Shown: positions 53,596 through 61,349, counted from the first letter of the stretch. The stretch: 64,000 nucleotides of DNA from Halolamina salifodinae (GCF_017874235.1 NZ_JAGGLC010000007.1:1-64000), one strand, 5' to 3'. Notes: generated by a model not told the origin, from the sequence alone. Made by a program: numbers and translations.

Positions 53596-54747
53596 ATGAG
53601 TAGAGACCGGATCGATAGACGGCGGTTCATTCAGACGGCGGGCGCGGCAGGCGTGACACTGCTTGCGGGCTGTTCAGCCGAACAGACCGGCGACTCGCCG
53701 ACCGACACCACCGCGACCGACGGGGCGGGGACGACCGTCGGAACCCCCACAGAGGGGAGCGACACGCTGGTCGTCGCGACGTACGGTTCGTTCATCGACG
53801 CCGTGAGCAGCAGTCCCGGCGACTGGATCAAACAGCAGTTCGAGTCGGAGTTCGACGCCGATCTGGTCTGGCAGACGCCGCCCAACGAACTCGATCAGTA
53901 CGTCCAGCGGGCCAACGCCGACGCCGAAATCGACGCCGACGTCTACGTCGGCCTGAGCGTCGACGGCCTGATCCGCCTCGACGAGAACCTCGAAGGCGGC
54001 CCGCTGTTCGCCGAGGCGCCGAGTCTCGACGGCCAGTCGAACGTGAAGGAAGGGCTCGGCTTCGACCCACAGGGCCGGGCAGTCCCCTACGACACGGGCT
54101 ACATCAGCCTCGTCTGGAACGCGACCGCCGACAGCGGCGAGTTCGCCGCCCCCGAGACGTTTGACGGCCTGCTCGACCCCGCGTACGAGGGCGACCTGCT
54201 GGCCCAGAACCCCTCCACGTCGGTGACCGGGCGGGCGTTCCTGCTCCACTCGATCAAGGCCAAAGGCGAGGACGGCTACCTCGACTACTGGCAGAACCTG
54301 CAGGACAACGGCGTGCGCGTACTCGAGGGCTGGGACGCCGCCTACGGCGCCTACGGCGGGGGCGAGGCGCCGATGGTGGTCTCCTACTCGACCGATCAGG
54401 TGTTCGCCAACCGCGCCGGCGAACCGATGGCGGAACACCAGATCCGGTTCCTGAACGATCAGGGGTACGCCAACCCCGAGGGGATGGCCCAGTTCGCCGG
54501 CACCGACAGCCCCACGCTGGCGGCGTCGTTCATGGAGTTCATGCTCCGGCCCGAAGTACAGGCACAGATCGCGGTCCGAAACGTCGCGTTCCCGGCGGTC
54601 ACCAACGCCGAGTTCGGGGGGGAGAACGCCGAGTACGAGCAGTACGCGCAGGCGCCCCCCGAGGCGGTCAGCTTCACCTACGACGAACTCAAGGGGAACG
54701 TCCAGGGCTGGATCGAGGACTGGAGCCGTCAGGTCGCGAGCAACTGA
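53596..54747 (+). CDS. thiB: Thiamine ABC transporter substrate-binding lipoprotein
   Basis: A 383-residue Tat-exported lipoprotein (DRRRFIQTAGAAG signal, lipobox LAGC) that captures thiamine or its phosphates outside the cell. The ThiB-like fold shows TLVVATYGSFIDAVSSSPGDWIKQQFESEFDADLVW, VYVGLSVDGLIRLDE, FDPQGRAVPYDTGYISLVWN, DLLAQNPSTSVTGRAFLL, GGGEAPMVVSYSTDQVF and FMLRPEVQAQIAVRNVAFPA. Permease and ATPase genes (thiP, thiQ) do not follow, so they lie elsewhere. Choice of thiamine over iron-type ligands is by resemblance. Confidence 0.88.
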   Translation: MSRDRIDRRRFIQTAGAAGVTLLAGCSAEQTGDSPTDTTATDGAGTTVGTPTEGSDTLVVATYGSFIDAVSSSPGDWIKQQFESEFDADLVWQTPPNELDQYVQRANADAEIDADVYVGLSVDGLIRLDENLEGGPLFAEAPSLDGQSNVKEGLGFDPQGRAVPYDTGYISLVWNATADSGEFAAPETFDGLLDPAYEGDLLAQNPSTSVTGRAFLLHSIKAKGEDGYLDYWQNLQDNGVRVLEGWDAAYGAYGGGEAPMVVSYSTDQVFANRAGEPMAEHQIRFLNDQGYANPEGMAQFAGTDSPTLAASFMEFMLRPEVQAQIAVRNVAFPAVTNAEFGGENAEYEQYAQAPPEAVSFTYDELKGNVQGWIEDWSRQVASN

Positions 54748-54826
54748 GGCCGGGGCGCATCGGGGTTCGGTAGCGCCCAAAGGCCGCTAGCCGAACCGTT
54801 TTCTCCCGCAGTCCCCGACCCTCGGT

Positions 54827-55849
54827 ATGGATCTCTCCGTCGTCGACCTCTCCCCGGTCCCCGAAGGCGGCAGCGCAGTCGAGGCCTACGAGCAGACCGT
54901 CGACGCCGCCCAGCAGGCCGAACGGCTGGGCTTCGAGCGGTTCTGGGTCGCCGAACACCACGGAATGGCCGAGCGCCTCGCGGGCACGAGTCCCGAGGTG
55001 CTGCTGGGCCATCTCGCCGCCGAAACCGAGTCGATCCGGCTGGGGTCGGGGGCGGTGCTGCTGAACCATTACAGCCCGTTCAAAGTCGCCGAGCAGTTCG
55101 GCGTGCTCGACGGGCTCGCGCCCGGACGCGTCGACGCCGGGCTGGGTCGCGCGAACGGCTCGCCGGCCGTCGACCGCGCGCTCGGCACCAGCCGCCGGAA
55201 GACGAACCCCGACGAGGACCACCGCCAGAAGATCACGGCCGTCGTGAACCACCTCTACGACGATTTCCCGGACACCCACCAGTACGCGGACATCGAGATT
55301 CCGAGCTCCGACGCCGAGGAGCCCGTTCCGTGGGTGCTGGGCTCCAGCGCCTCCAGCGCGAAGATCGCCGGACAGCTCGGCCTCCGGTTCTGCTTTGCGG
55401 CGTTCATCCGCCCGCAGTTCGCGGTGCCCGCCTTCGAGGCCTACCGCGAGGAGTTCGAACCCTCGTCGCTCGCAGGGGGTATCGACGAGCCCGAGGGGAT
55501 GGTCGCGCTGAACGCTGTCGCCGCCGAGACCGACGAGGAAGCTGCACGCCTGCGCGCCGTCGCGGAGGCGTCGTTCAAGCGGATGCAGCGCGGCGAAATC
55601 GGGACGACGCCGTCCGTCGAGGAGGCGATCGAGGAGCTTGGCGGGGTTCCGGAACCGACGCCGGCGACGCTCGACGAGGACGAGTGGCCCCGCGCGATTT
55701 CGGGGAGTCCCGAGACGATTTCGGGCCTGCTGGACCAGTTAGCCGACCGCGTGGGCGTCGACGAGATGATGATCCAGCACGTGGTGCCGGAGCACGATGC
55801 CGCGCTACGCTCCCACGAACTGATCGCCGAGGGTGTGGGTATCGAGTAA
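54827..55849 (+). CDS. Luciferase-like (LLM) flavin-dependent oxidoreductase
   Basis: A 340-residue TIM-barrel oxidoreductase of the bacterial luciferase-like class, FMN or F420 dependent. Blocks: DLSPVPEGGSAVEAYEQTVDAAQQAERLGFERFWVAEHHGM, GSGAVLLNHYSPFKVAEQFGVLDGLAPGRVDAGLGRANG, PWVLGSSASSAKIAGQLGL, and the C-terminal VDEMMIQHVVPEHDAALRSHELIAE. This N-terminal SPVPEG form is of the MsnO8/YhbW type. The substrate is unknown. Confidence 0.9.
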   Translation: MDLSVVDLSPVPEGGSAVEAYEQTVDAAQQAERLGFERFWVAEHHGMAERLAGTSPEVLLGHLAAETESIRLGSGAVLLNHYSPFKVAEQFGVLDGLAPGRVDAGLGRANGSPAVDRALGTSRRKTNPDEDHRQKITAVVNHLYDDFPDTHQYADIEIPSSDAEEPVPWVLGSSASSAKIAGQLGLRFCFAAFIRPQFAVPAFEAYREEFEPSSLAGGIDEPEGMVALNAVAAETDEEAARLRAVAEASFKRMQRGEIGTTPSVEEAIEELGGVPEPTPATLDEDEWPRAISGSPETISGLLDQLADRVGVDEMMIQHVVPEHDAALRSHELIAEGVGIE

Positions 55850-56436
55850 CTGGCGAGGCGCGCCCTACGAACCGACGAGAGTTTGTGTGGCTCGGCTCCG
55901 TCGGCGACACCACCGCGGAGTAAGCATGGACTCTGGAGCCGTACCGCGGCCACAACCTCCCCAACCGACTCGCTCGGGCTAAACCCTCGCTTGTCCCTCG
56001 CGCTCGCCTCGCGCACGGAGGCGCGAGCGCTTCGCGCCACCGCCGCCGCGGTGCGGTTGCGGTGGACGCCTCGCGGGCGTCGGCCGTCGACGCCCGCGGG
56101 GGGAGGGTGCGTGGCCGACCGGAGGGAGGCCACGGTAGACCGAGCGGGGAGCGTCAGCGACCCGCGAGGAGTGGGGAATCGGCGCTGCGCCGTTAACGGG
56201 AGCGAAGCTCCCGTTCGCCAGCCGGACGTAGTCCGGCGACGTTGACGAGAGCGAAGCTCTCGTCTGCCAACCAGAAATCTATGATTTCTGGTGACCGGGC
56301 TTCAGGCCCGGCGCCCTGCGGTCGCAAGTAGTCAAGCATCGAGACGCTGTCGCTGTCCCGGTAGGCACCGATCGAAGTACCGTCTACGCGACTAACACAA
56401 CAAATAGCCGACCCGAAAAGGCAGAAACCCAGCTAA
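55850..56436. other. Non-coding region rich in inverted repeats
   Basis: About 590 bases without a convincing gene. The first half (about 55950-56192) is G+C-rich with loose stem-loops: 56000-56030, 56037-56065, 56065-56081, 56111-56133 and 56180-56192. The second half holds the compact hairpin array (56195-56311), and 56312-56436 has no clear structure. The style is, from memory, like palindromic intergenic DNA seen in other haloarchaeal genomes. Confidence 0.75.
56195..56311. repeat. Array of five tandem short-loop hairpins
   Basis: In order: AACGGGAGC-GAA-GCTCCCGTT (56195-56215); GCCGGAC-GTA-GTCCGGC (56221-56237); GACGAGAGC-GAA-GCTCTCGTC (56244-56264); ACCAGAAATC-TAT-GATTTCTGGT (56270-56292); CCGGGCT-TCA-GGCCCGG with one T-G pair (56295-56311). 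Each has a 7-10-bp stem and a three-base loop; spacers are 2-6 bases. Hairpins 1 and 3 share the GAGC-GAA-GCTC core and similar spacers (CGCCA, TGCCA). Confidence 0.9.
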
Positions 56437-57114
56437 TCAGGGCGCGACGCCGACCGTCAGCAGCGTGCCCCACGTCCGGTAGCGCTCGACCATCGCCTCT
56501 CGAGAGCCAAACCCTTCGTGCGGGAACTCCTCCTCCGGCGGGATCTCGATCTCTCGGTCCGGAACGGTGTCCTGTTCGGCGACGTGGAAGCCGGCGTCGC
56601 GGAACGCCTCGCGGTACTGCTCCCGGTCCCAGCGGGTCATCTCCACCGAGATGTTCTCCTGCCACCCGTGCGAGGCGACGTTCTCCTCGTAGTAGTTCAC
56701 CGCACAGTAGAACGTCCCGCCGGGCTTGAGCACGCGCTGGACCTCCGCTAAGGTGTGGTTCGGGTCGGTGGCGTAGTAGAACGCTTCCATCGAGAACACG
56801 TGGTCGAGCGAGTCGTCGGCGAACGGCAGGTGATCGAAGTCGCCGACGAGGAAACCGACGGCGTCGTCGTCGGTGTAGCCCGCCGCTTTCTTGGCCATCT
56901 CGGGGGAGCCGTCGAGGCCGTAGCCGGCGCCGATGCCGCGCTCGCGCAGCGCCCGCAGCGCGTAGCCGCTGCCGGTGCCGAGGTCGAGGACCGAATCGCC
57001 CGCCTCGACGGGTATGCGCGCGAGAATCGGCCGCGCGGTGTGCCAGTGGCGCTCCTCCATCCCCTGTTCACGGCCCGCGGCGGCCCACGCGTCGAACTCC
57101 TCGCGAACGCTCAT
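56437..57114 (-). CDS. Class I SAM-dependent methyltransferase (UbiE-like)
   Basis: A 225-residue methyltransferase with motif I VLDLGTGSGYALRALRERGIG, post-I GYGLDGSPEMAKKA, VGFLVGDFDHLPFADDSLDHVFSMEAFYY (motif II) and VQRVLKPGGTFYCAVNYY (motif III). The closest pattern is UbiE/COQ5-like small-molecule methyltransferases. The ATG at 57114 gives MSVREEFDAWAAAGREQGMEERHW. The upstream divergent region holds the 11-bp repeats. Confidence 0.88.
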   Translation of the reverse strand: MSVREEFDAWAAAGREQGMEERHWHTARPILARIPVEAGDSVLDLGTGSGYALRALRERGIGAGYGLDGSPEMAKKAAGYTDDDAVGFLVGDFDHLPFADDSLDHVFSMEAFYYATDPNHTLAEVQRVLKPGGTFYCAVNYYEENVASHGWQENISVEMTRWDREQYREAFRDAGFHVAEQDTVPDREIEIPPEEEFPHEGFGSREAMVERYRTWGTLLTVGVAP

Positions 57115-57147
57115 ACCCCGGGGTTTGGCCGCGGCGGGCAAAACCGA

Positions 57148-57224
57148 TTCGGCTCCGGTTCAGCTCCAGTTCGACTCCTGTTCGACTCCTGTTCGGCTCC
57201 AGTTCGGCTCCGGTTCGGCACTGC
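57148..57224. repeat. Seven tandem 11-bp repeats in a divergent promoter
   Basis: Units of TTCGGCTCCGG type begin at 57148, 57159, 57170, 57181, 57192, 57203 and 57214; consensus TTCRRCTCCDG, the last unit degenerate. They fill the gap between a methyltransferase gene (leftward, start 57114) and the gene starting at 57277 (rightward). Confidence 0.9.
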
Positions 57225-57276
57225 TGGACGGCAGAATCGCCGCGTGTTTGAAGTCCACGCCCGCGCACCACTGTCT

Positions 57277-57861
57277 ATGGAGTACGATCTCGCCATCGAC
57301 GGCGCACCCGAGACGGTCCCGGCCGGGACAGCGCTACTGCTGCTGCACCCGAGCATCGGGGAGACCGACCGCGTCGACACGGAGTTCCTGAGCGCTGACA
57401 CCGACCGGTTCTTCGTCGTCTCGACCAGAACCACCGCCCGCGAGGTCGAACAGAAACTCGACTACTACGAGGTCGACGAGTCGAAGGCGGTGATCCTGGA
57501 CACGCTCTCGGTCGAACGGGGCTACTCCCGGCGCTCGGCGCCGAACATCCACTACGCTGCCGGCCCGGACGATGTCGAGGGAATCGTCGACCAGGTCGAG
57601 TCGTTCCTCGAGTCGACCGATGGCCGTCGCCGCATCACGCTCGACTCGCTCAGCGAACTCGCCTACTACGGCGACGAGGCCGCGGCGCTGGAGACCGCCG
57701 AACGACTGATCGAGTTGGTCGAGGATCACGACGCTGTCTGCATGTTCCACCTCTCCAGCGAGGTCCACGACGAGGACACCGTCGGCGCGTTCGCGGAACT
57801 GTTCGACGCGACGGTCCGCCTCGACGACGACGGGTCCGTGAGCTACGAACCTCGCGAGTAG
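57277..57861 (+). CDS. Haloarchaeal RecA/KaiC-like conserved protein (tentative)
   Basis: A 194-residue acidic protein: MEYDLAIDGAPETVPAGTALLLLHPSIGETDRVDTEFL, DRFFVVSTRTTAREVEQKLDYYEVDESKAVILDTLSVERGYS, RRRITLDSLSELAYYGDEAAALETAERLIELVEDHDAVCMFHLSSEVHDEDTVGAFAELFDATVRLD. The strand order and DSLSELAYY phrase recall degenerate KaiC/RecA-like domains of haloarchaea (DUF7504/DUF7090, tentative), but Walker A is replaced by LLLHPSIGETD, so ATP binding is doubtful. Confidence 0.7.
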   Translation: MEYDLAIDGAPETVPAGTALLLLHPSIGETDRVDTEFLSADTDRFFVVSTRTTAREVEQKLDYYEVDESKAVILDTLSVERGYSRRSAPNIHYAAGPDDVEGIVDQVESFLESTDGRRRITLDSLSELAYYGDEAAALETAERLIELVEDHDAVCMFHLSSEVHDEDTVGAFAELFDATVRLDDDGSVSYEPRE

Positions 57862-57931
57862 TCGACTCCCGAACGCGCTGTGGGCGTCGGCGCCGCCACA
57901 GTTTTTTCGCCCGCTTGGTACGGATTTTTTC

Positions 57932-58078
57932 GTTTCCATCCGAAATTCGGGGGTATAGTGGCGGAGTGGAAAGGTTCGTTCCAGTCGAAACGGTTCGTGC
58001 AGTAGAAAGGGTGGTGGGGTGTTGAAACAGTGGTTGGTGTGGAAACGGTGGAGGGTAGTCGAAACAGCGGCCGGCAGC
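57932..58078 (+). repeat. Cluster of ORB-like GAAA(C) boxes, period 18-19 bp
   Basis: TTTCCATCCGAAATTCGGGG (57933-57952) resembles a full origin recognition box. It is followed by a series of units starting GTNGAAA at 57966, 57984, 58002, 58021, 58039 and 58058, several continuing as GTNGAAACNGNGG. Spacing is 18-19 bases. It lies between convergent genes about 3-4 kb from the origin next to orc1. Confidence 0.65.
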
Positions 58079-58088
58079 CGAACCGCTG

Positions 58089-58871
58089 CTACTCCACCAG
58101 CGCGTCCATCGTCTTCTCGGCCCACTGGACCGCGTACTCGGCGCCGTGGTCGCGGTAGGTCAGCGTATCGAGCGCCGCGAACGGCGCCGGCAGGTCGAGG
58201 CCGTGTTTGATCGCCGAACAAGCCAACTCCGTCGCCGCCGGGAACTCCGTCTCCCCGCGAGCCACCTCGCCGGGCAGGTCGTCGATGCGGCCGACGAGTC
58301 GCTCGCCGGCGTCGGCCCAGGCGTGGTGGAGTTCATCGTGCTCACTCTCCCACGCGCGGAACCGGTCGCGGGTATGGAGACCAACCCAGGCGTCGTAGAG
58401 CGCCATCGCGACCTGATAGGTGCCGGCGCCACCGAGGCCCAGCGCGTCGTCGAGTTCGTGGTACCGCTCGCCGAAGAAGGGGAGGAAGCTTTCCGGAACG
58501 CCCTCGTCGATTTCGACGAACGCCTCGGCCAACAGGAACGAGCGGAACCCCTCGGGAGTGCCTTCGGCGCGGGCTTTCACGAGCACCGTCGGTGGCTCGG
58601 TCTGTCGAGTCCAGACGACGGTCCCGTCGCCCGGGAGGCCGATAGTGAACTTCGTGCCGGCGTAGGCGTCCAGCTGGGCTGGCGCGTTCGCCGGGAGCCA
58701 CGACTCGGGGTAGGCAGCCGGATCGAGCGCGTCTACCAGCAGGCCGAGTTCCTCCGCGACCTGCGGCGGCAGCGTCTCGAAGTCCTGCGCCACATCGAGG
58801 ACGAGGGGCTCGGGAGTGATCTCGCGGTGCAGTCGCTGGACCGGGGGCGAGAGCGTCCGCTGGCTGAACAT
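58089..58871 (-). CDS. Haloarchaeal conserved protein near the origin (tentatively DUF7089)
   Basis: A 260-residue acidic protein: MFSQRTLSPPVQRLHREITPEPLVLDVAQDFETLPPQVAEELGLLVDAL, VVWTRQTEPPTVLVKARAEGTPEGFRSFLLAEAFVEID, FFGERYHELDDALGLGGAGTYQVAMALYDAWVGLHTRDRF, WADAGERLVGRIDDLPGEVARGETEFPAATELACSAIKHGLDLPAPFAALDTL. No enzymatic motif is visible. It starts on the last base of a 30-codon membrane-peptide gene (TGATG), so it belongs to the same operon. Confidence 0.7.
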   Translation of the reverse strand: MFSQRTLSPPVQRLHREITPEPLVLDVAQDFETLPPQVAEELGLLVDALDPAAYPESWLPANAPAQLDAYAGTKFTIGLPGDGTVVWTRQTEPPTVLVKARAEGTPEGFRSFLLAEAFVEIDEGVPESFLPFFGERYHELDDALGLGGAGTYQVAMALYDAWVGLHTRDRFRAWESEHDELHHAWADAGERLVGRIDDLPGEVARGETEFPAATELACSAIKHGLDLPAPFAALDTLTYRDHGAEYAVQWAEKTMDALVE

Positions 58872-58963
58872 CAGGCCGAGAGGACGATCTGGAAGACCAG
58901 GGCGATCGCGAGAACCGCCGAGAGGCCGACTGTGCTGGTGACGATCTTCGTCGCCGTGCTCAT
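58871..58963 (-). CDS. 30-residue single-helix membrane protein
   Basis: ATG at 58963 opens MSTATKIVTSTVGLSAVLAI followed by ALVFQIVLSA and TGA. Nearly the whole peptide is one transmembrane helix with a short polar N-terminus. The stop overlaps the ATG of the next gene by one base (TGATG), a translational-coupling arrangement that strongly suggests a real gene. It lies 70 bases behind arvC on the same strand. It is too short for family recognition. Confidence 0.65.
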   Translation of the reverse strand: MSTATKIVTSTVGLSAVLAIALVFQIVLSA

Positions 58964-59033
58964 ACCTCCGACTGCGGCCCCGCTGCTGTTAACAGTTGCT
59001 GTCAGTCGGCGTCGAAAACCTCGCGACCGCGAG

Positions 59034-59960
59034 TCAGTCCTCGTCGATGCCGTAGTCGTCAGACATCTCGATCACGTAGCGGCCGTCCTCCTGGAGCGAG
59101 ATGATGTACTCCTTGCGGTCGTACAGCTCCATGAGGTTGAGTTCGTACTGCCCAGGTGCGGTGATCTTGATGCTCTCGAACTGGTCGTTCAGCTCCTCTC
59201 TGAGCGCCGAGAGGTCGGTGTCCTCGTCGGTCACCGGCTCCGCCGGCTCGCCGGTCGACCCGCCGACGGGCTGTTTCTCGACGGGATCCCCCTCATCGGG
59301 CCCGACAGCGCCGGAGATGTCGAACGCCTCGCTCTCCTTGCCCGAGGGGGGATCCCGGGGCGGCCCCTGGGGCGTACCGCGGCCGCCTTCCTCGACGCGC
59401 TCGTCGACATCCGAGAGCCGTTCGTCGGCGTCCGGGAGCCGTTCGTCGGAAGCCTCCTCGATCTCCCGGCGGGCCTCGGCGATCTCGTCGAGGGTCGCCT
59501 GCGAGGTACGCGCGTCGTTCTGGGCGGCGTTCCCCTCGTCGAGGTCGTCGGCGATCCCGGCGTCATCGAACTCGTCGTCGGCCCCCGAACAAGCGGTCGC
59601 GCCCGCGGCGTCGTCTGCAGACGGGTCGGCGGTCGGGGTTTGAGCGGCGGAACTCGTCGGGTCTGCAGTCGTTGTTGGGTCCGTTGTCGGGTCTGCAGCA
59701 TCGGCAGTCGAAGTGTGATCGTCGGCGTCGACCGCCGAGGCGGGTTCGTCAGCCGTGACAGCGGGGCCCCGGTCCGCCGCTGGGGACGATGGCTGCTCCG
59801 CCGAGGGGGACCGTTTCTCCTCGGCGGAGTCGTCCCCACCCGACCCGCGGCCGGCCGGCTGGAACTGGAACTTGTTCCCGCCGCAGTTCGGACAGCCCGA
59901 CAGCATCTCCTTCGAGCCGTCGTCGAACGTCTGGCCGCAGGTGGTACACTCGTGGGGCAC
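59034..59960 (-). CDS. arvC: OapC/ArvC zinc-ribbon protein
   Basis: A 308-residue protein with an N-terminal zinc ribbon (CTTCGQTF ... LSGCPNCGG), a long acidic, low-complexity middle (about 35-235, rich in D, E, A, T), and a conserved C-terminal domain (LSALREELNDQFESIKITAPGQYELNLMELYDRKEYIISLQEDGRYVIEM). The third gene of the arvABC/oapABC operon; in Haloferax the operon drives extracellular vesicle formation, and the genes were first noted as origin-associated. GTG start; two bases follow the arvB stop. Confidence 0.85.
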   Translation of the reverse strand: MPHECTTCGQTFDDGSKEMLSGCPNCGGNKFQFQPAGRGSGGDDSAEEKRSPSAEQPSSPAADRGPAVTADEPASAVDADDHTSTADAADPTTDPTTTADPTSSAAQTPTADPSADDAAGATACSGADDEFDDAGIADDLDEGNAAQNDARTSQATLDEIAEARREIEEASDERLPDADERLSDVDERVEEGGRGTPQGPPRDPPSGKESEAFDISGAVGPDEGDPVEKQPVGGSTGEPAEPVTDEDTDLSALREELNDQFESIKITAPGQYELNLMELYDRKEYIISLQEDGRYVIEMSDDYGIDED

Positions 59961-59962
59961 GG

Positions 59963-60382
59963 CTACTTGCGCGAGACGAGCGCGCTGATGAGGTTCTCGT
60001 CCTTGTGGAGCGTCTCGATCTGGTTCGCCGGGCCGATCACCGTGAGCTTCTGGGTCGTCTCGTTGCCCATCAGCCGGTCGAACAGCCCCGGATCCTTCGA
60101 ACTGGACTTGGGGTAGGTCTCGATCTCGATGCCGCTGAACTCGTCGGGGCTGATCTCGGTCATCGTGACCTCGATCAGTTTCGACTCCTCGTCGGGGGTG
60201 AGCCCCTCTTCGAGGATGACGATGTTGCCCTCGCGGACGCCGTCGAGGATGAGGCGGATCTTCTCCATGCTGGTGAGCCCCTCCATCCGGGCGCCGCTGA
60301 TCATGTCGACCCGGACACCGTCGTCGGCGCCCTCCTCCTCGGGGGGCGAGCCGTCGCCGTCGCCGCTCGTTGCTTCAGCCAT
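59963..60382 (-). CDS. arvB: DUF2073 family protein, OapB/ArvB
   Basis: A 139-residue DUF2073 protein: RVDMISGARMEGLTSMEKIRLILDGVREGNIVILEEGLTPDEESKLIEVTMTEISPDEFSGIEIETYPK, then LFDRLMGNETTQKLTVIGPANQIETLHKDENLISALVSRK. These are the family's strong blocks; the first 20 residues are acidic and variable. It lies two bases behind arvA and two bases before arvC. The partner role with the small GTPase is known genetically; the biochemical role is not. Confidence 0.9.
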   Translation of the reverse strand: MAEATSGDGDGSPPEEEGADDGVRVDMISGARMEGLTSMEKIRLILDGVREGNIVILEEGLTPDEESKLIEVTMTEISPDEFSGIEIETYPKSSSKDPGLFDRLMGNETTQKLTVIGPANQIETLHKDENLISALVSRK

Positions 60383-60384
60383 GG

Positions 60385-61026
60385 TCAGGCGAAGTACTCC
60401 GCGATTTTCTCGTACACTTCGTCCATGTTCTGCCCCTCGAGGGCCGACAGCGGGATCGTCTCGTGTTGCGGGAAGGCGTTCGCGATCCGCTGGATGTCCG
60501 ATTCCTCCTTGTCGATCTTGTTCGCGAGGATTAGGACGGGGAGTTCCTGGCTCTCGATGATGCCGATCAGCATCGTGTTGACCTGCGTGAACGGGTCCTC
60601 GGTGCTGTCGAGCACGTAGATGACGCCGTCGACATCCTCACGGAGCCAGTGCATCGCCTCCGCGACGCCCTCGGTGGCCTCGCGGGAGCGCCGGACGGCG
60701 TCCTCCTTCTCCATGTCGTGTTCGAGGAACTCCTCGTAGTCGACTTTCGTCGTCACCCCCGGGGTGTCGACGATGTCGATGGTGACCTCCCTGCCGTTGC
60801 GTTCGATTGTCACCCCCTCCTTGCGGCGGGCCCGACGCGTCTCGTGGGGGATGTGACTCTCCGGGCCCACCGCGTCGCCGGTCCAGTCGCGGGCGATCCG
60901 GTTCGCCAGCGTGGTTTTCCCGGCGTTCGGCGGGCCGTAGATCCCGATTCGCTTCGGCTCCTCTGAGGTAAACAGGCCGTCGGTGACCCGCGTAATGCTG
61001 TCTTTCAGACTCGTGAGCAGACCCAT
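60385..61026 (-). CDS. arvA: Era-like small GTPase, OapA/ArvA
   Basis: A 213-residue small GTPase: G1 GIYGPPNAGKTTLANRIA, G3 IDIVDTPGVTT, G4 LANKIDKEE, plus the family-specific RKEGVTIERNGREVTI and a C-terminal PLSALEGQNMDEVYEKIAEYFA (G5-like SAL). Known work in Haloferax volcanii names this GTPase ArvA, needed for extracellular vesicle release; earlier it was called origin-associated protein. The ATG at 61026 is decided by AGGAG six bases upstream. It reads away from the origin. Confidence 0.93.
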   Translation of the reverse strand: MGLLTSLKDSITRVTDGLFTSEEPKRIGIYGPPNAGKTTLANRIARDWTGDAVGPESHIPHETRRARRKEGVTIERNGREVTIDIVDTPGVTTKVDYEEFLEHDMEKEDAVRRSREATEGVAEAMHWLREDVDGVIYVLDSTEDPFTQVNTMLIGIIESQELPVLILANKIDKEESDIQRIANAFPQHETIPLSALEGQNMDEVYEKIAEYFA

Positions 61027-61031
61027 CCTTA

Positions 61032-61057
61032 TCTCCTGTCTCTCCCTGGGGAGAGAC
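61032..61057 (-). promoter_or_regulatory. Leader hairpin and ribosome binding site of arvA
   Basis: A perfect hairpin (arms GTCTCTCC/GGAGAGAC, loop of four bases, 61038-61057) directly abuts the AGGAG ribosome binding site (61032-61037), six bases before the ATG. Many haloarchaeal genes are leaderless; a structured leader here could regulate translation of the operon. Confidence 0.55.
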
Positions 61058-61301
61058 CGTTGTTCTCAGTACCGCCGGCTACACACTTAAGAATGGCGTC
61101 AGACGCGGTGGAACGGTCCGGTAGGAGCGCCGACACGGCCGTCCTTGGATGAGTTGGTGTTGAGTGGTGGTCGGCTGTAAATCGGTGGCCGTACTCGACA
61201 GGAAAACCCCGTGGTCGAGAGGTCGCCGTCTCGAGTTGAAACAGAGGTGTCCCTGCTGGATCCAGTCGAGAACATCGAGCGGATTCGGCAGTAGGTCGGC
61301 T

Positions 61302-61322
61302 GGAGGCGAAACAATCGGGGGT
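61302..61322 (+). other. ORB, + strand
   Basis: GGAGGCGAAACAATCGGGGG: GAAAC core and G-tract. Its G-tract faces the inverted box at 61350-61376. Confidence 0.65.
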
Positions 61323-61349
61323 CTCAGGTTCTCGGGAACCGTTACCCGA

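Noticed and set aside
55883-56245. 120-codon frame in the hairpin region
   Set aside because: Arg/Ala-rich, non-acidic, and made of inverted-repeat DNA; not protein-like.
57932-58078. CRISPR-like array
   Set aside because: Units are 18-19 bp, degenerate and without unique spacers, and no cas gene is near.
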